Assembly (NCBI GenBank): GCA_963971285.1
Contig: OZ020262.1
Span: forward strand, 6,295,036 to 6,359,035
DNA from: Astropecten irregularis
Lineage: Eukaryota; Echinodermata; Asteroidea; Paxillosida; Astropectinidae
DNA length: 64,000 nt
Reading direction: 5' to 3'
Both the position numbers and the translations under genes were made by a program. The first letter of the stretch is position 1; every line of letters starts with the position of its first letter. The notes beneath the pieces were generated by a model. The model saw only the letters and a program-made list of their open reading frames with translations, ran no database searches and had not been told where the DNA came from. Of the stretch, positions 1-10,923 are shown piece by piece.

Positions 1-45
1 AGGTCTTAAGTTTATTTTTCTTGCATTTAGCCCGGTTAGGTTAGT

Positions 46-520
46 TGTACCATGGAGGAAGGAAGAGAACCGATCCTGCAGTCTATGTGCGGAGATGGAC
101 GGATGGGATGATGTAGTATTGAAACACTTTCTTTCTTATAAATCCAACTCTTTATCGTTAAGATAATTTCAGGTTTTTATATTATTACCTATATATTATT
201 ATATTTCTCGATCTTCCGGCTCTACACATTGAGAATGGGTGCATGGTGTGGGAAATGAAATTAGTTTCATTCTGCTATTTGGGAAAACCATGCATGCATC
301 ACTTCTTTTCCTACCTCCATGCTTTAACTTGCGTAGTTGATCCCTAAACATTGTTTATCTTATAGCTACCAATTACCCATGGCTCCGTGGTTTTCCTTGG
401 TGTGTCGCTTGTCTTACCCAGTTAAGTGCCCTAGCTCTACGGTCTTACCATTGAGGTATTTCTACCTCCATGGTCTTACATAACAACTGCATTTTTGTTA
501 AAAGATAAGAGCCTTGCCCT
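46..520. repeat. Scattered CATGGAGGWAG motif cluster (left part)
   Basis: The short motif CCATGGAGGWAG or its complement CTACCTCCATGG occurs near 50, 304, 457 and 468, with a related CCATGGCTCC near 377. The same word returns many times at 2.07-3.16 kb. No coding sequence was recognised here. It looks like the remains of a short dispersed repeat that was inserted or amplified locally. Confidence 0.45.
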
Positions 521-559
521 CAAAACTGTAGAGGTGATGTACCACTACCAACTTACACG

Positions 560-832
560 ACATAAAGATGATGGTGGTAGAACCACAAGGCTAACATCTT
601 TCTGCCTGAAATGACTACAAATAGTTTTGATCTTTTTAAGACCAAACATAACGGCGAAAACATTTTTTAAAAATAAAGTTGGCGTTTTTCACTGTTTTCT
701 AAAAACGTGGGCACCGAATGGGACTGGTAATTCCACTAATGACTTTTAAAGTATTACAGTATCTTTCTTGACAATGTTTGCTTAAGAATCTGCCTTTCTT
801 TGAGAAAAAAAAAAGATCTTTGTACGAGATTG
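560..832 (+). mobile_element. Diverged, truncated family-B (TTAA-type) MITE copy
   Basis: The stretch shares the family-B order of words: GATGGTGGTAGAA, TTTCTGCCTGAAATG, TTTGATCTTTTTAAGA, GTTTTTCACTGTTTTCT and GTGGGCACCGAATGGGACT. The outer TTAAAGGTA end is missing, so this is an old fragment. It has no coding potential. Full-length copies of the family are about 340-375 bp. Confidence 0.6.
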
Positions 833-2067
833 AGATATTGTTATTAATAATCCACCCGTTAACAATTTATGTGGATGTTCAGATGTGTTGATTTGTATGA
901 AGAAGTACTAAGAAGCCTCAGATAGAATTCATTGTAGAGAATGTGATATGCATTATTCTGTGACCCACTCTCCCCACGTTGTTTGTGTTTTGCGAACCGG
1001 TATAAATTTATCTCATTATCGCTACTGATCCATTGAATATTATACTGTCGTACGCCTTGATGCAGATGGAGGAAGAAGGGAATGGTTGATGGGATGGTGC
1101 AGGAGTTTTGTGTTTTGTCTTTGGATATAATTACTTCGCAATGAAGAGCATGGCAATGCCTCAGCAAAATTGTAATGTCCTTTAATTCATTGATATGAAT
1201 GGGAAATCCTCACTCACAGATCTTGGCAAGATACCTGTCGGGGGTGATTTGGAACGATATATATTTTTTTTTCAAGATTAGTTTGATCATGTATTTCTCC
1301 TTAGTCCGAAAGCCAAATTGTGCGACCACGCTATATATTCATCGAAAGTGGACTTTGATTGTTCATAAAACTATTATTAAAGGAGACTATATATAGCTTT
1401 ACAAGTTAAAAAAATTATGGTTACTATATATGATGGGACAGGTATGATTATTGCAAAGTGGATTGCAACGTTTTTTCGAACAGAAATGCCTTAAGTATAC
1501 AGTTCTCATTTATATTAACAAAACTATTAGACCGGGTTACAGTTTCTAAATTGTAGAATTATACACACAGCAGATGTATGTACGGTGTTGCTCTATGGGC
1601 ATATCATTAGGGACTTTCTAATTTCCTCCGTGCATGACAGCTGGAGAGACCTTGCCTTCCAAGTTGCGTAACAGGGGATGATTAATTACACTTCCAGAGC
1701 GATGAATCGCATGCACCATCTTGCTGACAGACTGATGTTTACACTACTCGTTACACCATAAACCTACTAAATTCCGGTTATTCCCTGGATGTATCAGTAG
1801 AGAGTGAGGCACCATATCCAATCATGAAGGTAGAAATATGCACATTTTGTTGTGCTGGAAAATGGGAGAGGAAAATGACTCGCCTTAGAAATGGCGCAGC
1901 TTTCGTTAATGTATACTCAAAAGTCAAGATAGGACGAGAATCCAAAGCCTGTCGTAAATCGTAATGAGCGAGGACACGATCAAGGTAAGCTGAACTTCAA
2001 TTAGATTTTTGAATTGAGGAAAATTATATTTGATTATTGGTCTATTCCTAGTTACCTCGACCTCATT
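833..2067. other. Non-coding stretch, nothing recognised
   Basis: Only short open frames (102 aa or less) without family resemblance or splice context are present. No RNA gene or clear repeat was identified. Probably intergenic or intronic DNA. Confidence 0.5.
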
Positions 2068-3157
2068 AAACCATGGAGGTAGGTTTTCTCCATGATCAAA
2101 CGATCATAATTATGGTGACTGCTTGAAACCATGGAGGAAGGGAGGCCTCCATGAAAGCCATGGTATAAGTTTGTAGCTCACTAGCTCTATCGATTAGGCT
2201 AATACTAATAATACTGTGCTATTTTATAGATATAATGTACATATGGATTTATTTATCTGTTAATTTACTTGTCTGTCTGTTGGCTGTCCGAGTGTTTGTT
2301 TGTGTGTTTGTGCTTGTTTGTTTATATAGCCTAAATAACCATCCTGTAATTGGCGATTTGTATTGCTGTTGGTCTTGGTTAATAAATAAATAAATAAATA
2401 AATAAAAGAATTAGAACAACAAATTGTTTTTATCAATTTAAAACACACAGAAGTTACGGACCGATCCTCAGTAAACCTGGGTTGGTAGTATTTTGTGCAT
2501 TTTGACATGTAAAATATCAAACGAAGCCACATGCCAATGTCATTGTAATTTGAATGGATTTTGTTGTTAAGTTGTGGTTGGGTGTGTTGGTTTTTTCCAG
2601 AGATAAATGATATAACTTGTCACATCATGGAGGAAGAAATAGACTCCATTTCTTCCGCCATGGTCACATGCATGATGTTTAGCCGCTAGCCGTAAGTCCG
2701 AGAGTATCCTTGGATTCTTTCTCCATGTGTTTTGGAACTTGATATGATTCGCCCATAGTCATTGCTCTATGGTTCGACCAACCATGGATGTAGAAATGGC
2801 TACATTTATGATCTGATGCATGGAGGTAGATTTCTATGCTTATACTATGTCTTTGATTGTAGCTCTCCCTCCATGTTCCAACCATACTGGTTGAAGAAAA
2901 GATAGACCTACCCCTCTCTAATCAGCTGTTATTAGCTCAGTAATTACAAGATAAATATTGGGGTCAAACGGGCTAAGGCTTGGTGCCTTGCACCATGGAG
3001 GTAGAAATGCTTGCACCATGGAGCTACCTCCATTATGCTTGCACCAAGTTCAAAGAACCGGCTTATTTTGTATAGTCATGGAGGAACTCTTCTTCCTCCA
3101 TGGTATATAATGGTATAACACTCCAATAGGAGAATTAAGTCATAGTTATCATGGAGG
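2068..3157. repeat. Clustered CATGGAGGTAGAAAT / inverse motif arrays
   Basis: At least nine copies of the CATGGAGG(T/A)(A/G)G word or its complement lie at about 2072, 2130, 2149, 2626, 2652, 2820, 2868, 2994, 3017, 3077, 3099 and 3150. Several are facing pairs forming small hairpins (for example 2626-2663, 2994-3031 and 3077-3102). A (AAAT)n microsatellite sits at 2385-2405. This appears to be a family of short inverted-pair elements rather than a gene. The last copy abuts the next mobile element. Confidence 0.5.
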
Positions 3158-4475
3158 TACACTGCAAAAACGTTGGTCAATTCTTTCGCCACACTTTGTT
3201 GGGCAAAGTAGTTTCCTCAATTGTTGGTCGAGACTTGCCCAACAAAAGTGATATTTCCTGTTGTTGGGCAAGTTATGTACTGCCACTGAACTTGTTCATA
3301 CAAGTGAAACAAATGTTGGTCAAATTTGTTGGGTAAATATGTTGTTATCTGAATTCATCCCAATTGTTGGTCACATCAAGATTGCATATTCCACGTAAAT
3401 TGGGCAATCTTTTCGTACTATGAATTTATCGCACTTGTTGGTAAAAAAAATTGCCAACATTTGGGCAAAGATACAAAATTGACCAAGCATTGGGCAAAGT
3501 TCCCGCGCACGCGCGCGTGATGTAGAATATTTTGTTTTGCATCTCGTACGCGCCCCGTATAATATTAAATTGGGTCATTTTCAAGATGGCGGGTGGTGGT
3601 GGCGGCGAGGTCGTAACCGTCATAGCGTATCTGCTTTAATACAGAATAGGGTTGCTCAAGGGTCACAGACAAATTTGAAGGTTAGTTTTTCTGTTTATGT
3701 GCAGTTTAGTTTTCTGGTTTAGTTGTGAAATTTGTGATAGTAATTGCAAGTTACATCGTGATACTGACATGATTTATTTAGAGCCGTGGAGTAGCCTATG
3801 TCATGTATGTCTGAGCAGACTGAGATAGGCCTAGGCCTTAACATGCTGTAACATTTCATCCAAAATTCATCTGTTAAGCCCATAGCGTTACGGCATCCCG
3901 AAAAGTAATAGTGTTATAGACTCACAGAGAGCCTTCTAATTTCTTGTTCCTCATGGTTTTAAAACAATACTGAGCTGAAATTGGTGAAACGTTGCAGCAC
4001 CCACCACTACTCCTACGCTCTAAATGATTAATGTCAGTATCACGATGTTACTTGCAAATAGTACTATCAACTAAACCAGAAAACAAAACTCCATAAAAAT
4101 AGAAAAACTAACCATAATTAGTTGGTCAAAAAATAGGAAAAACATTTAGTTTCTTTTTAACTATTTATTGGGTTATGATAATGCATTTTGACCAACACTG
4201 TATGATAAAAGTCCCCAACAATTGGTCAATTAATATTAAGCAATATGCCCAACAGAACTAAACCTTTACCCAACAATTGGTTAAAATAAAGTGACCAACA
4301 AAGTTGAATAACTATTTACCCAACAAAATGACCAACATATTAGACCGATATGTTGGTTAAAATGTTTACCCAACTTCGTCGGTAATTATTTTGACCAACA
4401 GTTTAGTGTGTTCATATTAGACCTAACGTTGGTCAAAATGTTGGTCAAAATATTACCAATATTTTTTGCAGTGTA
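3158..4475. mobile_element. 1.3-kb inverted-repeat element with TACACTGCAAAAA ends
   Basis: The left end reads TACACTGCAAAAACGTTGG and the right end is its near complement (..TATTTTTTGCAGTGTA). Both arms, about 250-330 bp long, are built from many copies of TTGTTGGTCAA / TTGTTGGGCAA words, direct on the left and complementary on the right. The middle (about 3490-4080) is ordinary sequence without a transposase frame. This is therefore a non-autonomous foldback-type DNA transposon. I could not assign a superfamily and saw no clear target-site duplication. Confidence 0.65.
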
Positions 4476-5190
4476 GAGTCAGAAGGAGTAGAGTCATATT
4501 CTCGAGTTTTATTTTGTCATTTTGTACGATTCAAAGTAGCTTCTATTAAACCTTTTTATTACTCTCCCTGCAAAGGGCCTATTTGATTTAGTTAATTGTC
4601 TGTCATTATCACCATGGGTCCTGACCGATATTATTCAGTAGTGAATACAAACACGGTAATTGCATTATACATACATCCACATTCCGAGATCTACAGTTAA
4701 TACTGCTTTTCCAAACTGTCCAAACTCACCATGCACGATTTCAAATGAAATCGATAGATGAAATGTTCATATATTTTGAATTCTTTGCCATAAATAACAT
4801 TCTTTGGCAGAGTGCTATACGCATGTAGATTGAAGGGTTCCCAATGACGTTTCAGACTTTCAGTAATGACTATTAATTAAAATTCTTGCTTCGCATCATT
4901 CGTATGGTCATCGGTTGGACCGACAATCCTAATACGGTTAAACGTATTTCAGATATAATGTTGGTTACGCTTTTTTCATATAATTTATATATGAACTTTA
5001 TTGGCTCGAGTAAAAGAGGTAAACGGTTTTTCAAATTCATGTTGTTTTACATTTTGCCAATAGAGACGATGAACTGACAGTGTGCCGGCTTTACCAGGAA
5101 TGGCTGAACGCGTGACTTGAGAAAGAGAAACCCTTCATAACCAGGGGCTGAGGGTGGCATTGAGATTGACAGCAAGTGGAAACATTTGAA
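4476..5190. other. Presumed upstream/5' UTR region of the small + strand gene
   Basis: No coding exon was recognised. The last part, about 5090-5190, would be the 5' untranslated exon of the small gene that starts at 5191. No TATA box was picked out with confidence. Confidence 0.3.
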
Positions 5191-5870
5191 ATGGGTGAGT
5201 ACATTATGTCTGTTACATGCACGCGATGCTCTCAGAAATAGACTTGCCTTGCTGATGTCGTTTTTATAGAGATAGATACAATTTTAATAGTAAGGAGGTA
5301 CTGACTGCGGTAGATTGTCTGCGACATTATGAGTTTTGACTTTCATTGACTTTCATTGCCCTGACAATAAACTTGCATCCACTATGTTTAATCATGAGAA
5401 ATACAATTAAAACATCAAGCCCTTTTTGAGGGATTATTTATTGATTTATAATCATGCGAAATCTCATTCAATTGAAGCACATCACCGTAAGGCTGAAATC
5501 CCTATACAAGGGGGCTTTGTAAAGTTTTAATAAAAAGGCCGTTTTGGTGGTTTTATTGCTATCTTGATATCGACATGTATGCCTATTATGTATGCCTATG
5601 GCGTAATTTGCGCGCGTAAATTTATATATCATGCTTAGGGGGGCAATTAAAGCTTGAATAAGTATTACTCTTGTTCATCTCTTTGTTTTTCTATTGATAA
5701 TTTTTTCTATAGGTAATATTGTTCTGGGAAAGCAGTCAGAAACTCGATGGACAAAGTGGAGGACTCATGGACACCTGCACGTGCGTTACAGTACACTGAA
5801 CCTGCACCCTGACGACAAACCGGACATTACTATACCGCCTGCAACTTCAGATAGGATTATAGACGTTTGA
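5191..5870 (+). CDS. Candidate 53-aa two-exon microprotein (MGN start)
   Basis: Exon 1 contributes ATGG (5191-5194), followed directly by a strong donor, gtgagt. The intron is 5195-5712 and ends in the pyrimidine-rich acceptor ttttttctatag. Exon 2 runs from 5713 to a TGA at 5868-5870. Joined, the frame gives 53 residues: MGNIVLGKQ, a basic Trp/His-rich middle (RWTKWRTHGHLHVRY), then an acidic/proline tail ending in RIIDV. Gly2-Asn3 recalls N-myristoylated starts, but residue 6 is Leu rather than the preferred Ser/Thr. The C-terminal Ile-Asp-Val would fit a class II PDZ ligand. I do not recognise the family. An ATTAAA at 6083 and an AATAAA at 7849 are possible poly(A) signals; the second would place the minisatellite in the 3' UTR. 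Very short, so it needs transcript support. Confidence 0.4.
5713..5870 (+). CDS. Exon 2 of the candidate microprotein gene
   Basis: The terminal coding exon follows acceptor ...ttctatag and starts with GT, completing the Gly2 codon begun by the last base of exon 1. It holds 51 sense codons and the stop. An unspliced reading in another frame also stays open for about 30 codons, so the frame choice rests on the fit with the ATGG|gtgagt exon. Confidence 0.4.
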
Positions 5871-6454
5871 AGATTCGAAGGGCTCGAATGTAGGAATATA
5901 TAATTGGAGTCAGCTTTACCACGAACAGCACCGTTCCTTTTGAGTAAATTAATACAACAATGTATACGACTCTATTTTTTTCTTTACAAATATAATACAG
6001 TGGGTGCGTTTGTAATCTTCCTCTTCGGAAGAGAAAGTAGAAATTTCACTTTTATTATCGTCTTTGTTAATATATGCACAAAATTAAAATTCCTAATACT
6101 AAACTTTTTAAACTATGATTTAGGAATGTTTTGAAAGTTCACATAATGCTTTCACATGATTACACATGGCATTGTACATGTATAATATTGTTTTCATATT
6201 ATGTTGACGATGTACGATTACCGTACATTGCTCATTTCTCTTGACATGATGTTTTCTTACTGTAAAAAAAGATTTATTGCAGTAAAGGCTATGGTGGACA
6301 ACCAGAACATTTTGGGATTTGCCCCGCACATTTAGAGTTAACATAGAACAGGCATCATACCCATCAAGTTTCTTTGCTCCCAGAAATTGGGCTATTGAAC
6401 GTAGGCAAATTTCTGTACCATAGCCTGTGACTAGTAGTCTAGTAGTGGCATATA

Positions 6455-7700
6455 CTGGGGCTGTTGAAGATACGCCAAATTGGAGTACCGTCAGGCCGTC
6501 TGTATCTTGTATTGCACTCACACACTGGGGCTGTTGAAGGTACGCCAATTGGCGTACCGTCAGGCCGTCTCTATCTTGTACTGCACTGGCATACACTGGG
6601 TCTGTTGAAGGTACGCCAATTGGCGTATCGTCAGACCGTCTCTATCATGTACTGCTCTCACACACTGGGGCTGTTGAAGGTACGCCAATTGGCGTACCGT
6701 CAGGCCGTCTCTATCTTGTAATGCACTGACACACTGGGGCTGTTGAAGGTAATTGGCGTACCGTCAGGCCGTCTCTATCTTGTATTGCACTCACACACTG
6801 GGGCTGTTGAAGGTACGCCAATTGGCGTACCGTCAGGCCGTCTCTTTCTTGTATTGCACTGGCATACACTGGGGCTGTTGAAGGTACGCCAATTGGCGTA
6901 CCGTCAGGCCGTCTCTATCTTGTATTGCACTCACACACTGGGGCTGTTGAAGGTACGCTAGGCCGTCTCTATCTTGTAATGCACTGACACACACTGGGCT
7001 AATGAAGGTACGCCAATTGGCGTACCGTCAGGCCGTCTCTATCTTGTATTGGCGTACCGTCAGGCCATCTCTATCTTGTATTGCACTCACACACTGAGGC
7101 TGTTGAAGGTACGCCAATGGGCGTACCGTCAGGCCGTCTCTATATTGTATTGCACTCACACACTGGGGCTGTTGAAGGTACGCCAATTGGCGTACCGTTA
7201 GGCCGTCTCTATCTTGTATTGCACTCACACACTGGGGCTGTTGAAGGTACGCCAATTGGCGTACCGTCAGGCCGTCTCTATCTTGTATTGAACTCACACA
7301 CTGGGGCTGTTGAAGGTACGCCAATTGGCGTACCGTCAGGCCGTCTCTATCTTGTATTGCACTCACACACTGGGGCTGTTGAAGGTACGCCAATTGGCGT
7401 ACCGTCAGGCCGTCTCTATCTTGTATTGCACTCACACACTGGGGCTGTTGAAGGTACGCCAATTGGCGTACCGTTAGGCCGTCTGTATCCTGTATTGCAC
7501 TCACACACTGGGGCTGTTGAAGGTACGCCAATTGGCGTACCGTCAGGCCGTCTCTATCTTGTATTGCACTCACACACTGGGGCTGTTGAAGGTACGCCAA
7601 TTGGCGTACCGTTAGGCCGTCTCTATCTTGTACTGCACTCACACACTGGGGCTGTTGAAGGTACGCCAATTGGCGTACCGCCAGGGCGTCTCTTTCTTCT
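6455..7700. repeat. 69-bp minisatellite with a 20-bp palindrome in each unit
   Basis: About 18 tandem units are present. The best preserved (7169-7652) repeat every 69 bp exactly, and the left part has indels. Nearly every unit holds the perfect palindrome GGTACGCCAATTGGCGTACC. Because 69 is divisible by three, both strands carry long open frames (+ 7081-7713 and - 7028-7753, 23-residue repeats). I treat these as by-products. The array lies downstream of the candidate microprotein gene and could be transcribed as part of its 3' UTR. Confidence 0.95.
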
Positions 7701-7848
7701 ACGCACAGTGTGATCATGCAGCGATGTCTCTTGTGTGTTAGTGTATTCCACATATAGCTTGCCTCTCTTTGTTAAATGTAAATTTGTGTTGCTAATTTGT
7801 TTTTATCGGTGTGTGCTTTAATTAAGCCAAAGGTTGAAAATAAACACT

Positions 7849-7854
7849 TCAGTT
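7849..7854 (+). terminator. Possible poly(A) signal AATAAA
   Basis: A canonical AATAAA lies about 150 bp after the minisatellite, on the strand of the candidate small gene. No supporting cleavage-site evidence can be seen in DNA alone. Confidence 0.25.
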
Positions 7855-8689
7855 GATTTGATGATTCAGGGACTTTCTCATATTTGTCATTTATTTACTT
7901 AAATTGCTACTTGTATTGAGATGACTTTCCCAGTAACGAACGTTTTGTTTTAAAGCAGTGAATAATGCTTTTTAAGAGAATTGAACTCGGTACCCTCAGA
8001 ATTTCTCGAATAAAATAAAATTAATATATATTACAGTTGTATTTCTTGTACCTTGTAATATTCCTTCTCGAAAAGGGGAATCTTCGAAATGAAACTTTAA
8101 ATCTTTGACTGTTTTGTAGTTAAAAGCGAGAAATGGGCTTATCCAATTATTCCAAAATAGTTCCAATCGCGTTATAAAGAGAAGAAACGCGAAGGCACGA
8201 GAAGATACGAGAAGATACGAGAACAAGAAAAGCTCATATCAGCGCGGTTTTTGTCCCCATGGGGTAAAAAGAAAATGATGACGCATCGGGACCTTACCTC
8301 ACAAGGGACTCGAGACAGTTCTGTCTAGTCGCTCACGCAAGGGGCTAGAGAAAAAAATCGATCTCCAAGATATTTTGTTAGAAGGGGGCTTACAGGAAAC
8401 CCAGATGGATGTTTGAGACATATCCGTCTTGCTTTGCTCAGCACATAAAGGCCAACCCTCTCTATGATGGATGACTACACGTATTGGGAGAATTTGAATT
8501 TGAGTGCGTGAGACTTTCGTTTCTTTCTCATGTACAGAAACCTTTTAAATTTGTTTGACACGGTACAAGGTAGTGCTATGTACGAATCTCGAGGGTCCGC
8601 TTAAAGCATGGTGTCGTTCGACTGAAAAAATACAGAATGCATTCTGTACCTAGTTGTAACGGCCCCTTGCTCTGATCAAAACAACGTTG
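7855..8689. other. Non-coding stretch, nothing recognised
   Basis: No coding exon, RNA gene or clear repeat was identified. A small direct duplication, GAGAAGATAC, occurs near 8200-8220. Confidence 0.45.
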
Positions 8690-8835
8690 ATCTTCGGAAG
8701 ATCAAAAAACCCTGTGAAAAGATTTTAAAAATACCGTGAGCGTTTTTCACTGTTTTCTCTAAACGTGGGCACCGTATGGGACTCGAATTTTCCACAGATG
8801 ACTGTTACTGTATCTTTCGTGATAATGATATTTTT
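8690..8835 (+). mobile_element. Truncated family-B MITE
   Basis: It matches the right half of family B: GATCTTCGGAAGATCAAA, then GTTTTTCACTGTTTTCTC, GTGGGCACCGTATGGGACT and ACAGATGACTGTTACTGTATCTT. Both ends are lost. Confidence 0.6.
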
Positions 8836-10843
8836 GCCAATGAATCAGAATCATGTGAATTTAAATACATCTGTATTGTAATAAAACTCAACCTGTCAAT
8901 CATGGTTTGCTCTAAAAAAATTTGTATATAGAAAAAGGAGGTATTTTAGATTCAAATTTAGCACCCCACTTTTTGCGACGAAAAACCTTGCTTACGTCAC
9001 ATGCAGAACGCCACGCAGTATAATGTGGTGCGAGCCTATACTAGTTCTGTAGATGACGTCACACGATATTGTTGCGTGAATCGGTTCCAAGGGGGACTGT
9101 TTGGGGGGCGGGGCATACATGTACTGATTTTGTACCTTTGGGGTCAAAATTAAGCACTTACATAATCATATGAATTTATATAGTCATTAATAATGTATTA
9201 GCAATAATATTAAAGCATTTTCACCCCTTTCCCAAATTTGATTACAGTAAACCTTTAAATTCTAGAGTTGGTTTGAAATGTGCAAGCCTATTTCCATCCA
9301 CAATGATGACGGGATGACATCTGATATGGAAAGGCAGGATAAAGTAGTATATTTCGTGTGATTTATAGGCTCCATCTGAGGGAGATATAAAATGACGTCA
9401 TTGCGCGCGGCCTCCAGGGTCCAGACGCGAACATGAAACGCGTCAAATATCCCAGTCGTAATTTGGCGGGAATTTCTTTTTCTTTTCTTTTGGTTCCCAC
9501 TTTCTCTGACCCGCGCCATTGCGAGGATGCATTATACACTGTCAATACACCGTGTCTGTCATCTCGATTGCATCTGACTATGGCAGGATGTTTTTTTGTG
9601 GTGGATTTTTGTTTTTATCTCCCCGTGTTTTGACAAGTGTTAGGAGAGAAATTGTCGTGGATTTTCGGCTCTTGTCAAATGATCCTTCTGCTGAACAAAC
9701 TGTCGGTTTAATAATATATACGACGTTTGGAGAAGACAAACACCAGACGGTTTGGGATTGTTTTGGCTTATTTTTAGTCGACAGGAAATGCCAGTTTAAA
9801 ACCCGCGGCGAGAATATGTTTTCATGTATTCAGTTTTATGGGCACAAACATGTTTATTTGTCTAGGTGAGCCAAGATTGTGTTTGTTGCTTTAATGTCGT
9901 CTTTAAACTGGGGACTGATTTGTGTGTTTTTATGCGACGTTTTTGGAATTTCTTTCTCCAGATTTCTTTCTTGTACTTGTTTATTCCTTTCCGACGAAAT
10001 TTACAAAACAGGACAGCAATTTGGTTTTTTTTTTTATATTTATACATAATTATTTTTTTTAAAGGCGTTGGACACTTTTGGCGTAAGCCGAATTTTTTTC
10101 CACATTTGGCCTGAGTTCTATTTTTACGACTATTTTTCAGCAACGGAAATGATTTTTTATAACTGCAATACGGCGACTGGGAATGGAAATGGGATTCAAA
10201 TTTATTTCAACGAGAAACCCAACCTAGAATGTAAGGAAAAAAATGACGGGTATATAACTTCTACAACATGAAGAGAGAAATGAACAGCTAATGTGAAATT
10301 GTAAATACTGGCATGCAGGAAACGCTGAGTAGTACGGCTAGTCTCCGGCCGAGCGCCTGCCGTGAAACCCTAGCTTAGTTCGGGAGGAGGCGGCGGTCTG
10401 CCCCCGGCGAACTGAGCCCATTTTTCGGCTTCATGAGTAGGGCAGGACAACGACCCTCGGGGGAAGAATGTTCGCTTTTTTCGGGGGAGAGAAACGCGGG
10501 GGACTGAGGTCAAACAATTGTTACAATTTTTTTTGCAGACTCTTGGGAGTGATGTTATTAACACAGGCAAAGATTGGGAGAATTTGATGAATATGTTATT
10601 AATTTCGTTTAAAATATTCTCTTAAAATGACAAAGAAACTATGACAGTTTCGCTGTGTTATAGAAGGTAACATTGACATTGTACATTTTCATAAATATAT
10701 CTTCCTGGATTTCTTTTGTTTTATCCAGATATTATTATAAATATCAACATTTGTTTTCATTATATTTGTTTATAAATCATATCACGTATCTATAATTCTT
10801 TTCGAAGAATAACTTTGTATGCTATATTCACGTTTGCTTTTAT
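8836..10843. other. Unique non-coding DNA, including a GC-rich block
   Basis: No gene was recognised. At about 10325-10510 there is a GC-rich, CpG-containing block unlike its AT-rich surroundings. Open frames at 9433-9869 and 9862-10143 are low-complexity Phe/Lys-rich translations of T-rich DNA and were not taken as genes. Confidence 0.45.
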
Positions 10844-10923
10844 TTAAAGGTAGTATCATACTTTGGTAGGAAACCAAAACAGAAATGTTCACAGATTAAC
10901 ATATAACTTACAAGGTATAAAGT
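10844..10923 (+). mobile_element. Left end fragment of a family-B MITE
   Basis: It begins TTAAAGGTAGTATCATACTT and continues through GGAAACCAAAACAGAAATGTTCACAG to ACTTACAAGGTATAAAG, the left ~80 bp of the family. The remainder is missing. Confidence 0.75.

Noticed and set aside
6120..6596. 158-aa minus-strand frame
   Set aside because: Its amino end is minisatellite translation and the rest has no motif or splice support.
7028..7753. 241-aa minus-strand and 210-aa plus-strand repetitive proteins
   Set aside because: They arise from a 69-bp tandem repeat (divisible by three) that is open on both strands. No splice or start context supports either.
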